10,000 bases of DNA from Trachelipus rathkii (taxonomy: Eukaryota; Arthropoda; Malacostraca; Isopoda; Trachelipodidae): positions 5,001 through 15,000 of the forward strand of contig JABUQX010103632.1 of the NCBI GenBank assembly GCA_015478945.1. The letters run 5' to 3'. Positions 1 to 8,202 of the stretch are shown piece by piece. Under the pieces are notes generated by a model. The model worked only from the letters and a program-made list of their open reading frames with translations, was not told where the DNA came from and did not search any database. The position numbers and the translations under genes were made by a program. Within the stretch, counting starts at the first letter, position 1; every line of letters starts with the position of its first letter.

Positions 1-74
1 ACTTATGGGAAAAAAAAATTATATAAGTGAGGCCTATATAAATAATTATACTATATAGTACACCATATACGTAG

Positions 75-119
75 GCTATATATAATATATATATATATAT
101 ATTACAAAAAGAGATTATA
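75..119. repeat. TA microsatellite
   Basis: Nearly pure alternating TA occupies about 77-102, with short interruptions on both sides. It is a dinucleotide simple repeat with no associated gene. The preceding bases 1-74 are AT-rich with no recognisable feature. Confidence 0.85.
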
Positions 120-125
120 TATAAA

Positions 126-165
126 TGTGTGTGTGTGTGTAGGTGTGTGCTTTCGTGTGTGCGCG
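126..165. repeat. GT microsatellite
   Basis: An uninterrupted GT run covers about 126-140 and continues as an imperfect GT/GC-type repeat to about 165. GT/CA arrays of this kind are typical of animal genomes. Nothing coding overlaps it. Confidence 0.85.
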
Positions 166-458
166 TAGTAATGATAAATGTTAGAACGGTGCAAATATTT
201 AGAATTGCTTGATTTAATGTATCTTTACATTTTTCATCTTCTGTTTCCACAAATTCATCTTATTTTGAACTTTTACAACAATCTAATTAATTTACAACTC
301 TAATGTAAAATAATTATAAAAAACTGACAATTTCTGTAAAGCGAATGAATGGGAACTGTCCACGTCAACGAAAACTGATAATAAATCTTATGATTGGGTT
401 TACTTTGGGTTTTTTATTGTCGCTGATATGTATGAGTTTTGAAGCTTATATTATACTA
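166..458. other. AT-rich sequence, no recognised feature
   Basis: This stretch is AT-rich but not a simple repeat. I see no long open frame, tRNA-like box or strong inverted repeat in it. It ends at an A-rich tract and may be the body of an unrecognised retroposed sequence, but there is no positive evidence beyond that adjacency. Confidence 0.5.
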
Positions 459-502
459 AAAAAAAGGAAACAAAAATAAAAAATAAAAAAAAAAAAAAAA
501 AA
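459..502 (+). repeat. A-rich tract
   Basis: About 44 bases are almost entirely A, ending in a run of roughly 18 A at 485-502, with scattered G, C and T earlier. It stops exactly where minisatellite-like sequence begins. It could be a decayed retroposon poly(A) tail in plus orientation or a plain A-rich simple repeat. No target-site duplication was identified. Confidence 0.7.
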
Positions 503-548
503 CAGTGTGCACTATTCTTTACTCTACCTAAATATGTGGTGCCGTCTA
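503..548 (-). repeat. Inverted unit of the 31-bp minisatellite
   Basis: Read on the minus strand, this segment contains the blocks CCACATA, TAGAGTAAA and GCAC in the same order as the minisatellite unit that lies in plus orientation from about 640. A 7-base insertion and a few substitutions separate the blocks. It therefore looks like one unit, diverged and in reverse orientation, at the left edge of the array. The match was made by eye. Confidence 0.5.
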
Positions 549-560
549 TAAATTGGCGTG

Positions 561-606
561 AGTCTACATTACATAATTAAGTGTTTGAGATAAAATATTG
601 TAGACT
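561..606. repeat. Short inverted repeat at the minisatellite orientation switch
   Basis: AGTCTACA at 561-568 and TGTAGACT at 599-606 are perfect reverse complements separated by 30 bases. Both resemble the GTAGAC core of the minisatellite unit. Inverted unit sequence lies to the left and direct units to the right, so the array changes direction near 583. Confidence 0.6.
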
Positions 607-1620
607 CGAAAGCGTGTAGAGTAAATACCTGACTGAGTAGACATGGACAACTATAGGGTAAGCAAAGCTTTAGACCAAATACTATTGAGATAAGCACAAC
701 TGTAAATAAAAATACAGTAGTTTAAACACAATTGGTAACGCGCAATTATAGGATTAGAGCAACTGTAGCGACCAATACCATAAGGTAGAAAGACAGCGAA
801 GAGCTCTCTATGCGTGTATAGTAAGGCACGCTGTAATTGACCAAATGTCTCACTATGAGTAGCACAAGGCGGAAGATCTCATACTGTAGGAAGTTGTCTA
901 GCAAACAATACTCTAGAGTAAAACACAACTGTAGCCACATTCTAGTACTTTTGGCACAACCGTAGACCACATACTATAGAGTAAAGTAACGATACTGTAG
1001 CACTGCAATACTTTTTAGAGTTAAGCACACTGAGTAATCACAACGCACATTATACTATAGTAGAATCAAACATTCTGTACACACTGCATATCTGTAAGAG
1101 TTATGTACATCTGTTGAATCAATAGATTTAAGAAGTAAGCAAAAGCACACTGTACATGCACATACTATAAGAGTAATCACAGCTGTAGACGACAATAAAC
1201 TATAGGAGAATAAAAGCAACAACTGTAGCCCGCATGTTATACGAGTAAGTATAACTGTGGACCGCATACTTTAGGGTAAGCACTACTGTAAGACTGCAAA
1301 CTATAGGGTATAGCACAACTGTAGACACATACAATTAGGGTAAGGACAAATGAAGATCGCAAACTATAAAGTAAGCCCACTGTTAGACCATATACTTTAG
1401 AGTAAGCACAACTGTAGTCCGATACGTTTTAATGTAACACACAACTTGTATTGCTCATGCTAATACTATATACGTAGCACACAACTTTTAGACGTAAATG
1501 AAACTTTAAGTAAGCACAAACTTTAACGGCTAGAAACTGTAGGTATTACACAACTATGTGTTATTTCACCGCACACTTAGAGCAAGCACCAACTGCAGAA
1601 CACATCTATTGTAATATCAA
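607..1620 (+). repeat. Degenerate 31-bp minisatellite array
   Basis: Tandem units approximate AGCACAACTGTAGACC followed by ACATACTATAGAGTA. Anchor-to-anchor distances that I measured are mostly 31 bases, with 30-33 also seen: for example CACAAC at 924 and 955, and the AACT core at about 1317, 1348, 1379 and 1410. About 30 units fit in the array. Units from about 900 to 1450 are clearest; the ends are more diverged. Minus-strand open frames at 746-970 and 1055-1267 are by-products of the array. A 31-base period is not a multiple of three, so no repeated peptide is conserved, which argues against coding. Confidence 0.88.
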
Positions 1621-2610
1621 AAGAAAGTGTCATTCCTGAGCATTTCTAGTTCGAGGGTATAATGAAGAATTAGAGAATATATGTTTCGAAAAGTTTTTGA
1701 TGAGAATAATAGAGACTAGTATTTTCTTTCAAACTCTGTAAATTACTTATCAATTGACAGACTTCTCACAAGCTCAAAATATCAAGAGTAATTACACGAC
1801 GAAATGGCGCCAAAAAAATAATTAAATTCATTGTTTAAATTGAGGGATACTGTCACGTAGTGTGCTCACATTGTCTTCTTTACATTTTAAATTATCTAAT
1901 TTATTTGGTTTTTAATTATAGTATCAATTTTTATTAAAAATAATCAATTATATTATTGTAAATAAACTATCATTCTTGCCCAGTTTTTGAAATCGGGTCT
2001 GACGATATTATATAATGATGCTCAATAAAAAGACACAAATAAAATACACAAGAGGATATAGGAGTATTATTCAAAATATACGCGGTATGGCATATCGTTG
2101 TGTAATAGAGAAATGACGAGTTAGTATAAGAAGGACTTATTTCCGTTTCAATAGATCAGCTTTTCTCAAAACGGGCGATGTAATTATCTGGACTACTCGC
2201 TTAATTAAAAAGGTCACGAAATTGAAATAAAATATTATAATGTTTTTTATAATAAAATTTCCACATTAAAATATTATTAGTAAAGTATAAACTTATAGGA
2301 ATCCTGTGAAATCAATTAATCTAAAATCGAGGTTCTGACATAATACGAAAAATATTCACAGTTTAATAATAAAATTCTCTATTTTTTCAAAGATTAATGA
2401 TTGATTATTATTACAGTAAGGTTTTAAAAGTAAAAATCTAATTAGAAATATATTTATAATATAGTTAAATTTTATTGATAAGTATAAATATTATAAAATA
2501 TGTACGTATATGATTTAAATTAAAACATAAATAATTAGTTTTAAAAAATTATATACGTTTTATATTTAATATTATGTATTAAATAAGTTGAGAGTTGTTA
2601 GCGGTATAGT
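1621..2610. other. AT-rich complex sequence, no recognised gene
   Basis: Nearly 1 kb without simple-repeat structure and without an open frame of useful length. Composition becomes more AT-rich from about 2220. The first part (1621-2220) is the most complex. I saw AATAAA-type hexamers near 1962 and 2024, but these are expected by chance at this composition. A GGCGCC palindrome at about 1806-1811 is isolated. It could hold an old transposon remnant, an intron or intergenic DNA; nothing decides between these. Confidence 0.5.
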
Positions 2611-3060
2611 GTAATGATGTGTGTGTGTGTGTGGTTAATGATAAATATCTGATGTATGATGAGTGTCTATGATAAAATTACTGTAGTGAGTGTAATAAAT
2701 CTGTGTGAGTGTGTAAGTAAATCTGTGTGTTAGTAAGTTAAAATCTGTGTAGGTGATGTATGTAAGTAATCTGAGATGAGTGATATAGTGTAAAGTTAAA
2801 TATATCTGTGTGTTGAGTATTAGTAAGTATAATATCATGTGTGAGTGTTAAAGTATAAATATATATATATCTGCGTGAGGTTAATGATAAGTAAATAATT
2901 ATACTGTAGTTAGTTAGAGTGTAAGTTAAAATATAACCTGTGTGTTATGAATATTGATGTGTGATGTTGATGAGTTAGTTAGGTTAGTGTGTATAATATA
3001 TGTAATAATGTAAGTGTTTCATTATATTATGAGTAGTTATATAATTGTAAGTATATGTTC
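2611..3060 (+). repeat. TG-rich degenerate tandem repeat, about 22 bp or longer
   Basis: The block opens with a GT run at about 2619-2633 and continues with units resembling ATCTGTGTGAGTGTGTAAGTAA. These begin with ATCTG at many places between 2647 and 2870 and are separated by 20-35 bases. The plus strand is rich in T and G and nearly lacks C, a clear strand asymmetry. The minus-strand frame at 2635-2838 is low-complexity (T, H, Y, L rich) and arises from this repeat. I interpret it as a GT microsatellite that decayed and expanded into a higher-order unit. Confidence 0.75.
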
Positions 3061-3121
3061 AATATAATAGTGGAATAGTTTGGTATCTCAAAAAGCGGGG
3101 GTTTTGCATCTCAAAATTAAA

Positions 3122-3224
3122 CAGTTGAATATATATATAATTATATATATATTATATATATAGTGAGATTATAGTATATAAAAAGACATATAATAAGTAT
3201 ATATAATATAAGTATAACTTACTA

Positions 3225-3294
<70 letters not shown>

Positions 3295-3305
3295 TATATA
3301 TATCA
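3122..3305. repeat. TA microsatellite island
   Basis: Imperfect TA repeat, nearly pure at about 3223-3302. It produces the YIYIYI tail of the minus-strand frame at 3152-3418, which is therefore not evidence of a protein. It directly adjoins the A-tail side of the tRNA-like unit that follows. Confidence 0.9.
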
Positions 3306-3366
3306 TATTTAAAGTGGTAAAAGCAGGAGCTGATTCGCAGTATTCTCAACGAACAGGTAGTTAACT

Positions 3367-3453
3367 CTTTTTTTTTTTCCTCTTTGATTAAGCAGGAAAT
3401 CAAACCCGGGGCTAACATCTTATGACAAGCAGCAGAAACGCATTCCTTAAAAT
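3367..3453 (-). repeat. Candidate tRNA-derived retroposon (SINE-like), decayed
   Basis: On the minus strand, GGTTTGATTTCC (complement of 3395-3406) resembles the RNA polymerase III B box GGTTCGANTCC. The 45 bases before it read like a D-arm to variable-loop region. An A-box-like TAAGGAATGCG starts at about 3449, but it is a weak match, with 43 bases between the box starts compared with about 45 in a tRNA. About 16 bases after the B box comes an A-rich stretch ending in about 11 A (the T run at 3368-3378 on the plus strand), where a tail would be expected for a tRNA plus poly(A) retroposon. No target-site duplication is evident. Chance resemblance remains possible. Confidence 0.35.
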
Positions 3454-3762
3454 TTTGGAACTCATTACTGATATATAGTCTTTTTTGTTAAAATTGATTT
3501 ATTTTTTTTTTTGTTGTTGGCAAAGTTGTTTAAATAATTGTTGTTTCAGTATTTTTTCTCCTTTTCCTCTTCTCTTCGGTTTCTGGTATTCCTTTTTATT
3601 TTCTATATTTGAGTTGTTTAATTTTATATTTAGCACGGGTCATTTGGTTATTTGATCAATATCAATTATCATATAATTATATATAGTGGTGCATTGTAAA
3701 AGGTTTATTCTTATCACTTTTATTATTATTTCACACTCCCATGTCATTATCCTCGAGGCAAG
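3454..3762. other. T-rich sequence, no recognised feature
   Basis: The plus strand is T-rich, with T runs near 3481-3512 and a pyrimidine-rich CT segment at about 3554-3595. No open frame of substance is present: the minus-strand frame at 3640-3825 is low-complexity and enters TA repeat. I see nothing else to annotate. Confidence 0.5.
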
Positions 3763-4250
3763 ATTATATATATATATATAAAATAATAATATAATATATA
3801 AACAAAAAAATTTAAATAAGAACATATGTATATAATAGTATATAAAATTTTATAAATACTATAATACTTTATAATAAGTTATTAATATTATATATTATAT
3901 ATAATATTAATATAATTATAATATATATATTATATACATATATATATATATATATATATAAAATAATATTAATATATATAAATATAATTATATATAATAT
4001 AAATATATATAATATAAAAATATATATATATATATAATATATAATATAATTAAATATATAATTAAAAAAAATAAAAAGATGTAAAATTAAAAATTAGCTT
4101 ATGTACATAATTTACAATTATTTAGCACATATATAATATATAACATTATAAAATTATACTTTATATATTATATAATATAAAATATAATATAGTAGATTTA
4201 TATTATCTTATATAATATATTTATATATATATTTATAGTACTGTATATTG
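3763..4250. repeat. TA-rich island
   Basis: About 490 bases almost free of G and C, made of TA, TAA and ATT steps, with pure TA runs at about 3763-3780 and 3940-3960. Short palindromes are everywhere, as expected for alternating TA, and are not individually meaningful. Confidence 0.88.
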
Positions 4251-4440
4251 CGTTTTAGGTGTAAGGGTGTGTATGTGTATAATAGTATATATGAATTTGT
4301 AATATTTTATAATAGTATGTTTTCTGCTTATACGTTCTTATATTCTCATATGAGTTTGCATTAAAGTATGTATTATGATTAATATATATATAGTATTATA
4401 GTCGTGGTTAATATTAAATATAGTATTGCTATATATACTC
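4251..4440. other. AT-rich transition sequence
   Basis: A short TG-rich piece at about 4257-4285 is followed by degenerate AT-rich sequence with the TAGTATA motif recurring. No gene or clear tandem structure is visible. Confidence 0.45.
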
Positions 4441-4920
4441 TCCCCTTCAATTATAACTATTGTCATGTTAAATAAAAATTAAAATTTAATATTTTATTTA
4501 ATTAGTACTTATGCTAAGATTTGCGTGAGAAAATTTTAAACATAAGTTCAAATACAAAATCACATTATATACCGGCCTGTTTGAGATAACTCAATCATTA
4601 AAACCAATCTGAAGGCAATCTGAAGAAATAGAACTAATTCAAGAAACTCTCTCTCTAGGACTCCTTCTCAGAACTTTAAGAAAATGCGATTTCCAAGCAA
4701 GGAAGGTAAAATTCAGGATAAGACCGCGACTCACTCTCGATTGACAAGAATTCAAAAAGAAGAATCAGGCAAGGGAGGTAAACGCGGAACAGTCCGTAAC
4801 TACTGATTGACTTACGAAAAAGAAAGAGTATCTCATACAGAAGGAGGACTTTTGTTAATATTATGCTAAATAAATTCATCATTCAAAATTTGGATTTTTA
4901 AATTAACGTCATTATCTTGT
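4441..4920. other. Complex low-copy-looking segment between TA islands
   Basis: This segment has more balanced composition than its surroundings and sits between two TA islands, so it looks like an inserted or preserved unit. The minus-strand frame at 4676-4882 repeats the tripeptide block YLPCL twice, because the DNA contains an imperfect direct repeat. No known protein family is recognisable and I do not call a gene. Confidence 0.4.
4698..4815 (+). repeat. Imperfect direct repeat, period about 66-72 bp
   Basis: CAAGGAAGGTAAA at 4698-4710 recurs as CAAGGGAGGTAAA at 4770-4782, a 72-base offset. CGATTGAC at 4738-4745 recurs as TGATTGAC at 4804-4811, a 66-base offset. The blocks between also align (GACCGCGACTCACT with CAGTCCGTAACTACT) after small gaps. 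This makes two copies of a unit of roughly 70 bases. It may be an internal repeat of a mobile element or a small local duplication. Confidence 0.65.
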
Positions 4921-4921
4921 T

Positions 4922-4976
4922 TATATAGGGACTTGCTCTCAAAAACAAACCAACTTAGCAAGTTCTTCCCTATATA
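4922..4976. repeat. Imperfect inverted repeat (hairpin)
   Basis: The left arm 4922-4937 (TATATAGGGACTTGCT) pairs with the right arm 4957-4976. The reverse complement of the right arm is the same sequence with four extra bases inserted after TATATAGGGA. The loop is 19 bases, A- and C-rich (4938-4956). Unlike the surrounding TA palindromes, the arms contain GGGA and CTTGCT, so this pairing is not a trivial effect of AT richness. Confidence 0.65.
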
Positions 4977-5575
4977 TATATATACATTAGGTATATATAT
5001 AAGTAAATATATAAATCACATATATATTATATATAAAGTATATTATATAATTATATATTATAATATATATATATATACTATATATAATATATATATATAA
5101 TTATATAAATAATATAATAATAATAATTAATATTAATATGTATATATAATAAATAATGTATATAATATATAAAATAATAATATATATATATATATAATTA
5201 TATATAATATATTATTAATATATATAATATATATATATAATACAATAATAATATATAATAATATAAATAATATATATTATAATATATAAAATTATCATAA
5301 TAATATCATATAATAATAATAATATTATAATATAATAATATAATATATATATAAAAATCTATATAAAATAGTAAATATATGAAAATATAGGTATTAATAA
5401 TTATAGTATATATATATATAAATACATACTCATATAATATAATATAATAATTAAAAAATATAAATATAATATAGACAATATATAAATACTATTATAATTA
5501 GTTAATAAATATATATATATTGAAATTATAAATATATATAGTTACTAGTTATTTTAAATACTAATTTAAATATTA
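4977..5575. repeat. TA/TAA-rich island
   Basis: About 600 bases with very little G or C, mixing TA runs with TAA and AAT steps. No phase is kept over more than a few tens of bases. There are no genes or non-trivial structures in it. Confidence 0.88.
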
Positions 5576-5610
5576 ATGACAGTTAAATAAAGGCTATTAT
5601 TAAAAGATAG

Positions 5611-5752
5611 TGGCAGACAAACTAAGGAAGGAACTTTTTGAGGATGCTTTGTTATAAGAGATCCTTCATATAAAGCTAAGTCAAGAAATGATGTTCGTTT
5701 TAGGAAGAGAATTTCTAAATCTTGGATACAGAAAAGATTTAGGCATTTATAG
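5611..5752 (+). pseudogene. Possible decayed coding fragment, family unknown
   Basis: Between a TA island and a T-rich block lies a short segment of higher complexity. One plus frame from 5613 reads through 14 codons to a stop at 5655. A second frame from 5642 is open for 36 codons to a stop at 5750, giving a peptide rich in R and K (it includes RDPSYKAKSR and RFRKRISKSW). The two frames overlap and could be one frame broken by a shift. No start codon context, splice evidence or family motif supports a gene. Chance or a transposon remnant is as likely. Confidence 0.18.
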
Positions 5753-5760
5753 ATAATTTT

Positions 5761-6235
5761 TGATAACTACGGTTCATCTCATTTTTATTTTTATTTTATC
5801 ATTTTTTTGGTATCAATCAAGCTTAGTTTACTTTTTTTTTTGCTTTTTTTTTATTTTTTTTTTTTACTGTAAAAAGTATGTGCTTGTATTAATTTTTCTT
5901 ATAAATTTTTTATATATTTTATTAATCATTTTATTCTAACTAAATATAATTAAATAATAATAATAATATATTTATTTTTCAATGAAGTTAGGACATTTTT
6001 TGATTATGAAATTGTTAGTTTTTTTCTAATTATTTGTATATTAATATTTTATTTTATTTTTCTCACGTTGTTACGATAATTTTTATAGAAATTAACACAC
6101 TATCTCAAATATTATTTAGTAGTTTTGTAGTTCTTTTTATGATTTTTTTACTTTTTGAATTACTTTTAAATTAATTATTTTTTAAAAAAAAAAAAATTTT
6201 TTTGGTAATTGTAATTTTTTTAAAATTAAATTTTC
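5761..6235. other. T-rich block with homopolymer runs
   Basis: The plus strand is dominated by T, with runs at about 5831-5866 and an A run meeting a T run at about 6185-6201. Some ATT/ATTTT repeats lie at 5780-5800. No open frame is present. The T excess could mark antisense retroposon tails or plain simple sequence. Confidence 0.6.
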
Positions 6236-6838
6236 AGCGCATTGACTTCTATCATTTATACTCATTAATATTCTTCTAATTTTTTTTGAATATAACCAGT
6301 ATTCTTAAATTTTCCGGACAAATTATATGAACACTGAGTAATCTTTTTTGTCACAAGTTAGACTAAGGTTTTGGTAACGCCTTAGTGTCCTTTCTAAAAT
6401 ACAAATAGGGAAAATACAGCATAGACAAAACTTCTCATGTTTCTAAGATCCTTTGAAAACATTTCACTGAGAATATTTAATCAAGAATAATTTTACGAGC
6501 TATGAAATATATAATAACTCATATGGCATAAATTTTGAAGAAAAAAAAATACTGAAAAATTCCATGCTAAAATTTCTAACGTTAGTATTTGGAATTTAAA
6601 TTCAACAGTCTCAAGAGATAAAGAACACTGATCAAGGTATGTCTCTTCACAATATATCGTGGAAATAAAAAGCTCAGAAAAAGGGCTTATTGGTAGTCAC
6701 AGAAAACTCCAAATACCATCTCAAAAAAAAAGGAAAAATTGACGTTCTCAATTATTTTTGGTACCAATTAACCACTACCCTGCAAGTTTAGGGTTAACTT
6801 AGAAAAGACGAAGGAGCTCATCAAAGTTAAAAGACTTT
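6236..6838. other. AT-rich complex sequence, no recognised gene
   Basis: About 600 bases of non-repetitive AT-rich sequence. Stops are frequent in all frames. Apart from the hairpin at 6362-6386, I see no tandem repeat, tRNA box or transposon end. Confidence 0.5.
6362..6386. repeat. Short perfect hairpin
   Basis: ACTAAGG at 6362-6368 and CCTTAGT at 6380-6386 are perfect reverse complements around an 11-base loop. Seven base pairs is short, so function is not implied. Confidence 0.5.
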
Positions 6839-6890
6839 TTAATTAATTTAATTTAATTGATTTTAATTAATTTAATTTTAATTTAATTGA
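6839..6890. repeat. Pentanucleotide AATTT-type repeat
   Basis: TTAAT/TTTAA steps recur with mostly 5-base spacing through this stretch, with insertions. It is a simple repeat without coding capacity. Confidence 0.75.
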
Positions 6891-7050
6891 AAAGTATTTT
6901 AATTTCTACTTGATAGTAGCTATATAATAATTAAAAATAGTTTAAAAGTATAGGTAAAAATAATGACTATTTGTGAATCTCTAATTTCACGTGCTAGATA
7001 AGTTTCATGTATAAATTTGTTTAATTCTGGGAAGAGAATTAATTGTTCTA

Positions 7051-7208
7051 GGCAATTGCAACCTAGGATCCAGACGAAGGTTTGAACCATTGCCTGATCT
7101 TACCTTGCGATTGTCGCACAACTGAATGTGCCATGGTAGCTTACTATTAAGAATTAATTTTTTGTAATCTTGGCAACTACAAATGAAAATTCCTTGTGGC
7201 AATTGCAA
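7051..7208 (-). repeat. Candidate tRNA-derived SINE with flanking direct repeats
   Basis: On the minus strand, GGTTCAAACC (complement of 7079-7088) matches the Pol III B box well. Upstream, TGGCACATTCAGTTG, starting at 7133, resembles the A box TGGCNNAGTNGG with a two-base disruption. The distance between box starts is 45 bases, as in a tRNA (positions 8 to 53). The sequence between reads like D-arm, anticodon arm and variable loop. The acceptor and T-stem do not pair well, so this is not a working tRNA. GGCAATTGCAA occurs at both 7051-7061 and 7198-7208 and could be a target-site duplication. No A-tail is seen. The minus-strand frame at 7005-7208 overlaps this unit and is not treated as a gene. 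Confidence 0.45.
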
Positions 7209-7440
7209 ATGGTAACATATATACTATATAATAAGGTGTATATTTACTAAATTATATTATAACTATTATAATGTTATACTATATTACTATTTTATATATA
7301 GGAATTATATTATTTATTATACTGACTGATGGTGTTTTATTGGTAGTTTAGATGTTTTAATTTTTTTTTGCCAAGTTTTTGAGCTACACTTTTTAATATG
7401 TTTTATTTTTATAGATGTTTATTATAGAGTAAGGTGTTTG
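7209..7440. other. AT-rich to T-rich sequence
   Basis: The TA/ATT-rich part at about 7215-7322 is followed by T-rich sequence with a T run near 7362-7369. No gene or specific structure is seen. Confidence 0.5.
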
Positions 7441-8200
7441 TTATAATGTTCACCCGCGAACCTTTTAGAACATGTATTTATATGGTAATACGGAGATAAT
7501 GATCCTCGGAAAGCTTTTACTACAAAGAGAAGGTCACGCACACCACAAAACACAATAAGAATACACTAATCAATGGTTAGAAACCAGACAGAAGGGTTCT
7601 CGTATTTATGCACTATCCGAATGAGTCAATTATAAAGATGTGTGGAAGATTATGTATGAAAATGAGATGACACAATTGAGTGCCACTCTGAGGACTAAAA
7701 TAAAAAACATGCATAGATATATATATTCTTTGTACACATTGAAATTCACGTAAATTTAATAAGCTAGTCTACATCTTTCTCTAAGAGCGCTACCTTTCCA
7801 AGCACGAACACCTTCCTAATTGATTAATGAATTTTTTTATATTATATGTCGTATGTTGAACAGTCGTGACTCTTTCAAAAGAAATATAAGAGTTTATAAG
7901 AGGAAGGGTATTGTTGGCTATAGATATGGGCAAGGGTGATTCGATAAATGATAAAATAAAATTAGATATCTTTAGTATCAAAGAGTGCCATAATCTATGT
8001 GCCATTAGAGCCTATTACATGAGTTGAAGATTTTGAAGAAAAGTAAACAGACAGGTATCACAGACGAAAGAAGAAAAGGAGGATTAAGAGGAGAAAGAAG
8101 GTTCGAGCAGTGTAATTGATGTGAATCATGGAAATAAGACAAGATGGTAGAAAAATTGAGCACTTAACACAAAAGTAGACCTATATAACAAAACAATCGC
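7441..8200. other. Most complex stretch of the window; only short open frames
   Basis: This roughly 760-base region lacks simple repeats and has the least extreme composition. Open stretches exist: a plus frame at 7625-7750 (42 codons), a minus frame at 7790-8005 (71 codons, starting with ATG just after two stops) and a plus frame at 8009-8116 (36 codons, in purine-rich DNA). None shows a family motif, and lengths like these occur by chance in a window this size. The 71-codon peptide is not low-complexity, so it is the best of a weak set. A decayed transposon or an untranslated exon cannot be excluded. Confidence 0.4.
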
Positions 8201-8202
8201 AC

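Noticed and set aside
746..1267. Minus-strand open frames of 74 and 70 codons
   Set aside because: They lie in the 31-bp minisatellite. The period is not a multiple of three, so the reading frame carries no conserved repeated peptide.
1805..1860. TGGCGCC near a TGTCACG motif, reminiscent of a primer-binding site and an LTR start
   Set aside because: The order and spacing do not fit an LTR element, no second LTR or matching CA end was seen, and both motifs are short enough for chance.
1999..2005. CTGACGA, matching the hammerhead ribozyme CUGANGA motif
   Set aside because: No stem II followed by GAAA and no closing stem could be found downstream.
3152..3418. 88-codon minus-strand open frame, the longest in the window
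   Set aside because: More than half of it is a YIYIYI run from the TA microsatellite, and the remainder overlaps the tRNA-like unit and its A-tail. No protein family signal.
7441..7460. GGTTCGCGGG on the minus strand, similar to the start of a B box
   Set aside because: It lacks the conserved A and the terminal CC, and no A box lies at the right distance.
8009..8116. 36-codon plus frame with a basic, R/K/G-rich peptide
   Set aside because: The composition follows from purine-rich DNA. There is no ATG start and no motif.
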